Source of the DNA: Paracentrotus lividus
Lineage: Eukaryota > Echinodermata > Echinoidea > Camarodonta > Echinidae
Length of the DNA: 64,000 bases
Reading direction: 5' to 3'
NCBI GenBank assembly: GCA_940671915.1
Contig: CALNVZ010000649.1
Location: forward strand, 3,202,012 to 3,266,011
The position numbers were made by a program, and so were the translations under genes. Shown here piece after piece: positions 54,201 to 55,456 of this stretch. The notes beneath the pieces were generated by a model that saw only the letters and a list, made by a program, of their open reading frames with translations, made no database searches and was not told the origin of the DNA. Positions within the stretch are counted from its first letter, which is position 1. Each line of letters starts with the position of its first letter.

Positions 54201-55456
54201 TCCATATAGTTTGTTATATCAGGGGGGTGTTTCACAAAGAGTTAAGTAGACTTAAAAATCGCACTTAAATCATTAGTTTGTGCGTTATATTATGCATCAC
54301 CGCATTGGACTTACCATGCTCGGGGGATGCGCAATTGCGCGTTATAAAACAATATACGCGTAGAAGTAAAGTGCAACTTTAAGTATACTTAACTCTTTGT
54401 GAAACACCCCCCAGGTCTGTTGGTATATCAGAACTCTTTGTTTCAAGTTTCCTCAGCATTACTTTTTATGATTTACACAGAGGACGTCCTGGAAGATATG
54501 AAGACTAGTTCCAAGATCAAAGACATAATTAAAGAAGTCAAGGTCAAATATGCTTCAAACGAGGTAAGCCCTTTTCTTCAGCAGCCCAGTTCACATACAT
54601 CGTATATCACCCGCAAGGTTACATGCAATGTTGCTGCCATTTTGTGGAAAGCTTAGTAATAGCGGTGTACTATGTGAACAGGTGTCAGTGATGAAGCATT
54701 GATGTCCCTTGCATATTTTGCTTACAGGATACCTGTTCATATAAAAATAGCACAGTGATATGCATCAGAAATATTGCGCTGTTTGGTATATGATCTCGGT
54801 GAGTCATGTGATACAACCAGCTCCAAGACACCACTAAATCGCAAATGATAATTTCTTTTGTTTTAATTTTTTCTGAAAATAGAATTTCAAGCTACCGAAA
54901 CACGTCTAGAATTTTCTTACAAATTATGTTGTTATAAGAACAATCCATGCTATCACGTATTTAGATAAATCATCTTTTCATTGATCTGCTGTGTTACCAT
55001 ATTTGATACTTATTTGGGGTTTAAGTTGGCTGATCGCATACATGCTTAAAATTCTGGTAATCTTGAATTGTATTTATTGAAATCATCATTGTATTTATGC
55101 TTCCACATTTTATACATTTATTCTGAATTTAACTAGTTAAGATAATACAAGATAGGATGTGAAAAGCATTGTGCATTACTGATATTCTGAGAAAAAAAAG
55201 TTGGTCATTAATTTACAAAAAAATATTCCCTCCCTCCCCCATTCCCTTTTTACCACACACTATCTCTATCTCTCTATCTCCCTCACTTCTCCCTCACTCT
55301 CTCAACTCCTCACACAATCTCTCTCTCTCTCACACTCTCTCAATCTACTTCATACCCCAGGACATCATGGGACACGTAGAGATGGTAGAATCGCAGATCA
55401 CTGGAGGTGCTCCGCCCGCAAACAGACCCAGCTCTGCCAGACCAAAGGGCAAGTAG
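13382..55456 (+). CDS. STKLD1: STKLD1-like Ser/Thr kinase with ARM repeats, 22 coding exons (645 aa)
   Basis: Spliced CDS: 13382-13396, 13542-13628, 28872-28916, 33656-33730, 35928-36032, 36530-36600, 37930-38042, 39133-39245, 40120-40200, 40861-40934, 41557-41648, 42551-42589, 43479-43550, 46224-46340, 46726-46799, 48949-49015, 49923-50051, 51302-51430, 52273-52346, 53174-53360, 54481-54563, 55361-55456. Every junction is GT/AG and in phase, giving one 645-residue frame. Residues 1-275 form a NEK-like kinase domain: Gly-rich loop GKGAQGQV (11-18), ATP-site Lys33, helix-C Glu49, HRD Asp134 with Lys136 and Asn139, DFG at 152-154, APE at 177-179 and RPSA near 256-259. Residues 280-325 are a Lys-rich linker. 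Residues 325-590 read as ARM repeats. The tail is Pro/Ser/Lys-rich. The order kinase then ARM and the length match STKLD1 (human about 680 aa). The protein should be intracellular, as no signal peptide or membrane segment is seen. Substrates are unknown. A NEK-related paralogue is the main alternative. Exon structure is inferred by eye without transcripts. Confidence 0.8.
13542..13628 (+). CDS. STKLD1: coding exon 2: glycine-rich loop and ATP-site lysine
   Basis: Encodes residues 6-34: beta1-beta3 of the kinase N-lobe, with GKGAQGQV and the FVLKK lysine (Lys33). It has a pyrimidine-rich acceptor ending TTTTTCAG and the donor GTAAGA. The frame is open throughout. Confidence 0.85.
14866..15619. 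repeat. left copy of a 0.75-kb duplicated block next to an N gap
   Basis: The block from AAAATCGGCCTTTT to CATTAAGCAAACAAAAA recurs at 15685-16440. The copies differ mainly in homopolymer length and single-base indels. See the findings for the assembly interpretation. Confidence 0.8.
15620..15644. other. assembly gap (25 N)
   Basis: A run of 25 N between two copies of the same block. The true sequence and copy number here are unknown. Confidence 1.
15685..16440. repeat. right copy of the duplicated block
   Basis: Same order of landmarks as 14866-15619: TTCATCAAGTATTGGC, GGTCGCCCATTTTCCCC, CCTCAATTTCATTTCTCTCA, TTGATTGTCCGTTTG. Unlike the left copy it continues into unique sequence (after 16441). 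Confidence 0.8.
16980..20460 (+). pseudogene. dead non-LTR retrotransposon (LINE, CR1/jockey-like), endonuclease and reverse transcriptase remnants
   Basis: Broken frames on the + strand, in the expected order, show LINE landmarks. They are endonuclease segments RGVLGVFIK (about 17080), AYIPPATL (17219) and VIIMGDLNAHI (17330), then reverse-transcriptase segments NFRAI and GKII (18665-18700), FVDLT with KAF (18870-18900), SLYLNDL (about 19095), YKYLGL (about 19390) and LKLFDS (about 19530). Many stops and frameshifts rule out activity. It lies in intron 2, in the same orientation as the kinase gene. Confidence 0.7.
20461..22290. other. intron 2 segment, no gene recognised
   Basis: AT-rich DNA with a TTTGAATT-type short repeat (20930-20955) and a full CRE-type palindrome TGACGTCA at 21619-21626. 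The 191-codon minus-strand frame at 20514-21089 has no domain and is treated as chance. Confidence 0.4.
22492..22770. mobile_element. foldback MITE with AGTGCCTATGTCTGCGCAC ends
   Basis: The left end at 22492-22510 is inverted at 22752-22770 (GTGCGCAGACATAGGTACT, one mismatch). A second, outer inverted pair (AAGTGCCT at about 22290 and AGGCACTCTT near 22790) suggests it sits within a longer related foldback. Confidence 0.65.
23549..24434. mobile_element. TA-flanked foldback element rich in GGGGTAATTATGGCCCC motifs
   Basis: Ends GGGGAGACTGGGGTAATTAT and ATAATTACCCCAGTCTCCCC are perfect inverses, with TA at 23547-23548 and 24435-24436. The TA target suggests a Tc1/mariner-type origin. The 17-bp motif recurs in both orientations near 23559, 23740, 23764, 24026, 24391 and 24410. 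There is no transposase frame. Confidence 0.8.
24437..25415. repeat. inverted-repeat element (about 1 kb)
   Basis: GGTTGTGTGTTATGAACTCG at the left corresponds inverted to GCGAACTTATAACACACGGC at 25390-25412. The interior contains two diverged direct repeats (CTCTGCCAAATTTTGGCTTA at 24741 and CTCTGCCAAATTTTAGCCTA at 24954). It is non-coding. Confidence 0.55.
25518..26601. mobile_element. TU/FB-like foldback element A with tandemly repeated arms
   Basis: The left arm is a run of CCCACGAGACCGACA-like units; the right arm is its inverse (GTCGGTCTCGTGGGC-like). The outermost bases CAAAATTTTGGG also pair. The centre (GGCACGAGGCCATGCCC, CATCTAAAAGGCAAA, GGGTGGGGAAGGGCAACAGA) is shared with element B at 32556. 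No protein is encoded. The structure recalls Drosophila FB and sea urchin TU elements. Confidence 0.75.
26602..27416. other. intron 2 segment, nothing recognised
   Basis: AT-rich intronic sequence without repeats that I could bound and without a domain-bearing frame. Confidence 0.4.
27417..27560. repeat. recent two-copy tandem duplication (75 and 69 bp)
   Basis: AGTGCCCTTAGAGG, then T and G runs, then GATCAAGCCCA and AAATAACAGATTTT occur twice in direct order. The copies differ chiefly in homopolymer lengths. Confidence 0.9.
28702..28747. repeat. 46-nt T run followed by CAG
   Basis: An uninterrupted T tract ending in CAG, 125 bp upstream of exon 3. It looks like an exaggerated 3' splice site but is followed by non-coding sequence. 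Confidence 0.9.
28872..28916 (+). CDS. STKLD1: coding exon 3: start of helix C
   Basis: A 45-nt exon (15 codons, residues 35-49) ending in the helix-C Glu49. The acceptor is TTCCACTAG and the donor GTATGT. It lies 15.2 kb downstream of exon 2. It is short, but the following exon continues the canonical helix-C pattern with the family spacing of nine residues from this Glu to the His of LKHPYI. Confidence 0.75.
28917..31105. other. intron 3, first part; no gene
   Basis: AT-rich intron with GTTTTTGTTTT-type repeats (29120-29175). No element with clear ends was found. Confidence 0.4.
31106..32012. mobile_element. 0.9-kb TA-flanked full-length foldback element (mariner-like)
   Basis: Ends CAGTGTGTCCCACAAAAAAT and ATTTTTTGTGGGACACACTG are exact inverses flanked by TA (31104-31105 and 32013-32014). 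The two halves pair along most of the length, down to a centre near 31555 (GTTCACTTTCA at about 31511 and TGAAAGTGAAC at about 31588). Open frames are not transposases. An older relative is at 1-1108. Confidence 0.85.
32556..33436. mobile_element. TU/FB-like foldback element B
   Basis: Left arm CACAAGACCGACACCCACGA and onward; right arm its inverse ending GGTGTCGGTCTTGTGTGATG. The inner arm segment GCGTCATGGCACGTTATATT pairs with TATAACGCGCCATGACGC. The centre (GGGGGCACGAGGCCATGCCC, GTCTAAAAGGCAAAAG, AAGGGTGGAAGGGCAACAGA) matches element A. It lies in intron 3. Confidence 0.75.
33656..33730 (+). CDS. STKLD1: coding exon 4: helix C and beta4
   Basis: Residues 50-74. It contains QELKHPYICGY, the standard end of helix C and beta4 in NEK-like kinases. 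The acceptor is CTATCGCAG and the donor GTAAAA, a weaker donor than the others. Confidence 0.85.
33783..34070. mobile_element. TTAA-flanked MITE (piggyBac-like), CCCTTTAGCAC ends
   Basis: CCCTTTAGCAC at the left and GTGCTAAAGGG at the right are exact inverses with TTAA duplicated on both sides (33779-33782 and 34071-34074). Inner parts also pair (TTACTCAC with GTGAGTAA). Intron 4. Confidence 0.8.
34071..35124. other. intron 4 segment, nothing recognised
   Basis: Unique-looking AT-rich intron with a short ATCA repeat near 34486. No gene or bounded element. Confidence 0.4.
35125..35282. repeat. small foldback with repeated arms
   Basis: GGACAATTACCCAC is repeated at the left and inverted as GGGTAATTGTACAGG and GGGGGTAGTTGTACAGG at the right. 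It is a miniature of the FB-type layout. Confidence 0.6.
35579..35752. mobile_element. MITE-like element, AGGGCTCTGTTACAC family
   Basis: The left AGGGCTCTGTTACACAGAGG and the right GATTGAGTTATGAAGCCCTG are imperfect inverses. Relatives in this window: 37346-37495, 41153-41297 and a remnant near 45360-45490. All contain TTGC/GATTGATTGC-type inner motifs. Confidence 0.55.
35928..36032 (+). CDS. STKLD1: coding exon 5: hinge region
   Basis: Residues 75-109, containing the hinge VMDYYKMGDL and a basic stretch (KKKRKK) at the start of helix E. The acceptor is CTTTCTAG and the donor GTTAGT. Confidence 0.85.
36530..36600 (+). CDS. STKLD1: coding exon 6: helix E up to the HRD motif
   Basis: Residues 110-132 plus two bases of Arg133. 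It ends in KVIH, so the HRD motif is split across the intron. The acceptor is ATGCAACAG and the donor GTAATA. Confidence 0.85.
36649..37144. mobile_element. TTAA-flanked foldback MITE with AGGGGAAGTTCACCC ends
   Basis: Perfect 15-bp terminal inverses, TTAA at 36645-36648 and 37145-37148, and long pairing arms (CAAAGTTTTGATTCTGTGAC with GTCACAGAATCAAAACTTT). Each arm carries TGACGTCA (36779-36786 and 37007-37014). Intron 6. Confidence 0.85.
37149..37345. mobile_element. one-ended relative of the GGGG(T/C)GTTTCAC element
   Basis: The right end CTTTGTGAAATACCCCC and internal TATATTATGCATCACC match 54222-54412, but the left terminus is missing or merged with the preceding TTAA element. Confidence 0.5.
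37346..37495. mobile_element. MITE-like element, GGGCCCTGTAACACAAAG family
   Basis: GTAACACAAAGATTTGCGAT at the left is inverted as AATTGCAAATCTTTATGAC at the right. Intron 6, just upstream of the dead exon 7 copy. Confidence 0.5.
37741..37840 (+). pseudogene. dead tandem copy of exon 7
   Basis: The sequence TTGCGTGCAGAGATCTGTAA and what follows repeats the acceptor and catalytic-loop exon of 37921-38020, including ACACTATCGCTGG. It has an in-frame TAA three codons in, a short insertion and no DFG. The acceptor is preserved, but inclusion would truncate the kinase at the catalytic loop. Confidence 0.8.
37930..38042 (+). CDS. STKLD1: coding exon 7: catalytic loop and DFG
   Basis: Completes HRDLKPSN (Asp134, Lys136, Asn139) and carries GDFGVA with DFG at 152-154. 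All catalytic residues are present. The acceptor is TGCGTGCAG and the donor GTAAGT. A decayed copy of this exon lies about 190 bp upstream (37741-37840). Confidence 0.9.
38188..38771. mobile_element. TTAA-flanked foldback MITE with AGGAGAATTATCCC ends
   Basis: AGGAGAATTATCCCT and AGGGGATAATTCCCCT are near-perfect inverses with TTAA at 38184-38187 and 38772-38775. Inner arms pair (GGAAATCTCCCATTGGCAA with TTGCCAATTGGAGGATCT-like sequence). Same family as the element at 43606. Intron 7. Confidence 0.85.
39133..39245 (+). CDS. STKLD1: coding exon 8: activation segment, APE and helix F
   Basis: Residues 171-208: GSMNWMAPEVL and then SDVWSLGCIILEM, the canonical APE and helix F. The Thr-rich activation loop immediately before it (ARTTVGS) could be phosphorylated. 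The donor is GTAAGT. Confidence 0.9.
39246..40119. other. intron 8, nothing recognised
   Basis: No bounded repeat or gene. Contains one TGACGTCA palindrome near 40018. Confidence 0.4.
40120..40200 (+). CDS. STKLD1: coding exon 9: kinase C-lobe helix G region
   Basis: Residues 209-235, a phase-0 exon of 81 nt with acceptor CAATTTTAG and donor GTAAGG. In typical NEK kinases this position carries a hydrophobic PF motif; here it is a longer charged helix, so sequence similarity to the wider kinase family is lower. Confidence 0.75.
40861..40934 (+). CDS. STKLD1: coding exon 10: kinase helix H/I with RPSA
   Basis: Residues 236-259. It contains MLRRNFQQRPSA, which includes the conserved Arg of the C-lobe that pairs with APE. 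The acceptor TTTGCAG follows a pyrimidine-rich stretch; the donor is GTAAGA. Confidence 0.85.
41153..41297. mobile_element. 145-bp foldback MITE, GCCCTACAGGAGTTATGG ends
   Basis: GCCCTACAGGAGTTATGGTC at the left and ATCGTAACTCTATTACAGGGC-like sequence at the right are imperfect inverses, with inner CAATTGCAAATT and GATTTGCAATT. Intron 10. Confidence 0.65.
41557..41648 (+). CDS. STKLD1: coding exon 11: end of kinase domain and basic linker
   Basis: Residues 260-290. ELVELPYIKECL closes the kinase fold, followed by a Lys/Glu-rich linker (GKKKEKEKAA) that may be flexible or carry a nuclear-type basic cluster. The donor is GTATGT. Confidence 0.85.
41847..42093. mobile_element. TTAA-flanked MITE with CCCTGTCATTACCA ends
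   Basis: CCCTGTCATTACCA and TGGTAATGAGAGGG match at 13 of 14 positions as inverses. TTAA is at 41843-41846 and 42094-42097. Intron 11. Confidence 0.8.
42551..42589 (+). CDS. STKLD1: coding exon 12: linker microexon
   Basis: A 39-nt exon coding about 13 linker residues (KDCPTDKGVPGVM). It is supported by exact phase with both neighbours and by the donor GTGAGT. Its length is a multiple of three, so it could be skipped in frame. Confidence 0.6.
42600..43478. other. intron 12, nothing recognised
   Basis: AT-rich intron without bounded repeats or domain-bearing frames. Confidence 0.4.
43479..43550 (+). CDS. STKLD1: coding exon 13
   Basis: Residues 304-327, with acceptor CTTTTTAG and donor GTAAGT. 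It is 72 nt long and phase-matched. It encodes the helix-like segment NEISITRAFKYLNTLQ before the ARM region. Confidence 0.75.
43606..45348. mobile_element. TTAA-type foldback MITE split by a nested element
   Basis: The left end AGGGGAATTATCCCC follows TTAA (43602-43605). The right end GAGGGACAATTCTCCT is followed by TTAG, a decayed TTAA. It is the same family as 38188-38771. Without the 1.2-kb insert (43723-44918) its length would be about 550 bp. Intron 13. Confidence 0.75.
43723..44918. mobile_element. nested non-autonomous element with central 138-151-bp tandem repeats
   Basis: Both ends form hairpins: GCCTCCG with CCGGAGGC at the left, and GACCG-TGCG-CGGTC about ten bases before a terminal CTAG at the right. 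The core repeats GATAACTTAAGAACCG-like units at 43811, 43962, 44111, 44249, 44400, about 44547 and a degenerate one near 44670. Target TA or T-run: TTTTTA at the left and TAGATTTGAG at the right. The layout suggests a Helitron/Helentron-derived element, with a TA-inserting element as the alternative. Confidence 0.7.
45353..46036. other. intron 13 end segment
   Basis: Contains a remnant of the GTTACAGGG-type MITE family (about 45360-45490). Otherwise unique. Confidence 0.4.
46037..46179. mobile_element. 143-bp MITE with TTA target duplication, copy 1
   Basis: Ends AGGCGCTGTCCCACTGGC and GCCAGTGGGACCGGGCCT are inverses (two mismatches). TTA flanks both sides (46034-46036 and 46180-46182), as for PIF/Harbinger. 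A second copy of identical length is at 60735-60877. It ends 44 bp before exon 14. Confidence 0.85.
46224..46340 (+). CDS. STKLD1: coding exon 14: first ARM-type helices
   Basis: Residues 328-366. SLQIEACRLLLTLTAA has the Leu/Ala-rich helix pattern of an ARM repeat. The acceptor is TCATATAG and the donor GTAAGA. Confidence 0.85.
46341..46725. repeat. intron 14 with a dispersed-repeat segment
   Basis: GTCAATTTTAAACTCTTTGC, AATCAAATTTGTTAATG and GTTTGAGCGATCAAAACTG recur inverted in intron 19 (about 52630-52830), so both introns carry the same unclassified repeat. Confidence 0.5.
46726..46799 (+). CDS. STKLD1: coding exon 15
   Basis: Residues 367-391: an acidic loop (DAETDADD) then the helix EEVIRAVTLPMK. 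The acceptor is TTCTTCTAG and the donor GTAATA. Confidence 0.8.
46849..48725. mobile_element. 1.9-kb element with AGGTGGTCTGTCTTT ends
   Basis: A 15-bp perfect terminal inverse (46849-46863 and 48711-48725), extended by AATT on the outside. The interior has alternating purine-pyrimidine CGCG tracts (47200-47340, 47470-47490), TGACGTCA sites and a tRNA-like sequence with a T run. No transposase frame is visible, so it is non-autonomous. Confidence 0.6.
48127..48274 (+). repeat. tRNA-like sequence followed by a 58-nt T run
   Basis: Matches pol III internal promoter boxes: TAGCTCAATCGG (48139-48150, A box) and GGTTCGAGTCC (48192-48202, B box). The ends GTAGA and TCTAC could pair. The anticodon arm has an insertion and weak stems, and the T stem is poor. 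It is more likely a tRNA pseudogene or SINE head than a working tRNA. The T run would terminate pol III. Confidence 0.55.
48949..49015 (+). CDS. STKLD1: coding exon 16: ARM repeat helix
   Basis: Residues 392-413, including QNIACSLLKTIALS, an ARM helix-3-like pattern. The acceptor is TTCTTTACAG and the donor GTGAGT. Confidence 0.85.
49139..49578. mobile_element. MITE-like inverted-repeat unit containing a LINE 3' fragment
   Basis: TTGGGCCGTATTCTGAACC at the left is inverted at the right as TTTAGAATATGGCCCAATA, extending over AGTTTGTATGAGTTGAAGTT-like arms. Between the arms, 49205-49399 encodes CECGEEETMSHLLQCPLLP, the Cys/His signature of non-LTR retrotransposon C-termini. Confidence 0.65.
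49923..50051 (+). CDS. STKLD1: coding exon 17: one complete ARM repeat
   Basis: Residues 414-456: LIGKLGGIQDILSALRTH, then CANCCSALSYLTIN, the textbook ARM pattern. It is exactly 129 nt (43 codons) in phase 1, the same as exon 18, so each exon equals one repeat. Two extra partial copies lie downstream at 50418 and 50825. Confidence 0.9.
50226..50363. repeat. 138-bp foldback between exon 17 and its copy
   Basis: ATTGCTGGGGGTTACCCAGG and CCTGGGTAACCCCCCAGCAA are inverses, with inner GCGCGTATG and GCATACG pairing. Intron 17. Confidence 0.75.
50418..50471 (+). pseudogene. extra copy of the 3' part of exon 17, open and in phase (exon 17')
   Basis: This repeats the last 54 nt of exon 17 with four substitutions, two of them silent third-position C-to-T changes. 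It is preceded by AATGCAG and followed by the donor GTAAGA. Read as an exon it is 2+51+1 nt, so it would add 18 residues (TQVCDNCCSALSYLTIN plus the junction) without breaking the frame. The upstream tract is poor in pyrimidines, so use as a cassette exon is uncertain. The copy extends to about 50585. Confidence 0.7.
50825..50876 (+). pseudogene. third, decayed copy of the exon 17 end (exon 17'')
   Basis: GTCTGAGCCAACTGCTG, then a diverged block ending ATCAATGGTAAAG, parallels the end of exon 17 and its donor. Several substitutions and no acceptor in the right place make it non-coding. Confidence 0.6.
51039..51252. mobile_element. MITE with ATAGACCAGTTTAC ends, copy 2
   Basis: ATAGACCAGTTTACTAATAT and ATGTTAGTAAACTGGTCTAT are inverses; the interior is collinear with 10665-10872. 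It ends 49 bp upstream of exon 18. Confidence 0.85.
51302..51430 (+). CDS. STKLD1: coding exon 18: one complete ARM repeat
   Basis: Residues 457-499: MREEKGVVDLINAMESH, then FTCSALWGLSLE. Again 129 nt and phase 1. Two decayed copies of its 3' half follow in intron 18 (51774 and 51925). Confidence 0.9.
51774..51867 (+). pseudogene. decayed copy of the exon 18 3' half (exon 18')
   Basis: AATGCCATGAAAAATC, then ATTCTTCTGTAAT, then ATGCTCGGCTCTGGGGG and CTATCACTTAAAGG follow the order of exon 18 (AATGCAATGGAATC; ATTCATCTGTAAT; ATGCTCGGCTCTGTGGGG; CTATCACTAGAAGG). An internal insertion and the loss of the GT donor make it dead. Confidence 0.65.
51925..51996 (+). pseudogene. second decayed copy of the exon 18 3' half (exon 18'')
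   Basis: AATGCTATGAACTCTTG, GATAGATTTTCCGTCTTG and TTTTCATGCTCGGCTTTAT resemble exon 18 and the copy at 51774. It is more diverged, with no splice sites. Confidence 0.5.
52273..52346 (+). CDS. STKLD1: coding exon 19: ARM repeat, first part
   Basis: Residues 500-524, ENVEMMAARGLAKILLKAV, which reads as ARM helices 1 and 2. The acceptor is TTGATACAG and the donor GTTAGT. Confidence 0.85.
52347..53173. repeat. intron 19 with the inverted partner of the intron 14 repeat
   Basis: TTTTGATCGCTCAAAAAC (about 52629) and AATTTGATTGCATAGAGTTA (about 52780) are the reverse orientation of intron 14 segments. Its ends are unclear. Confidence 0.45.
53174..53360 (+). CDS. STKLD1: coding exon 20: longest exon, ARM repeats
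   Basis: Residues 525-586. KNACMALSSLVAESEES is ARM helix 3, followed by the next repeat (GINIVADAYQIHKGN, then VEYVCSFFMDLAET). It is GC-richer than its surroundings, as expected for coding sequence. The acceptor is GTTTCCAG and the donor GTGAGT. Confidence 0.9.
53574..54017. mobile_element. hAT-like MITE with CAGGGTTCCCA ends and TTATTA duplication
   Basis: CAGGGTTCCCA and TGGGAACCCTG are inverses flanked by TTATTA (53568-53573 and 54018-54023). The interior is tandem GTCATGGAAA units on the + strand. The terminus type suits hAT, though six bases is shorter than the usual eight. Confidence 0.75.
54148..54209 (+). pseudogene. truncated tandem copy of exon 21 ending in a stop codon (exon 21a)
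   Basis: The acceptor TTTCCACAG and the following coding bases are near-identical to exon 21b (only a few changes up to ATTAAA). The copy then breaks off into TCCATATAG, an in-frame stop. There is no donor. Spliced from exon 20 it would end the protein after 606 residues. The 80 bp upstream are duplicated too. It could be a decoy acceptor or an alternative terminal exon, but no poly(A) signal is evident nearby. Confidence 0.8.
54222..54412. mobile_element. 191-bp foldback MITE between the two exon 21 copies
   Basis: GGGGGGTGTTTCACAAAGAG and CTCTTTGTGAAACACCCCCC are perfect inverses, with inner pairing (TTAAGTAGACTTA, AAGTATACTTAA). Flanks read CAG on both sides when the outer G/C is assigned to the target. 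Confidence 0.85.
54481..54563 (+). CDS. STKLD1: coding exon 21 (21b, intact copy)
   Basis: Residues 587-614, a charged helix (EDVLEDMKTS, then KIKDIIKEVKVKY). It keeps a proper donor, GTAAGC, and joins exon 22 in phase. A truncated near-identical copy lies about 330 bp upstream. Confidence 0.85.
54564..55360. other. intron 21
   Basis: Unique AT-rich sequence ending in a long CT-rich tract (55230-55350) that serves as the polypyrimidine region of exon 22. No element recognised. Confidence 0.5.
55361..55456 (+). CDS. STKLD1: coding exon 22 (stop codon)
   Basis: Residues 615-645: HVEMVESQITGG, then a Pro/Ser/Arg/Lys-rich tail ending PKGK and TAG. The acceptor CATACCCCAG follows a long CT-rich tract (about 55230-55350). 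Confidence 0.85.
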   Translation, partial: DIMGHVEMVESQITGGAPPANRPSSARPKGK

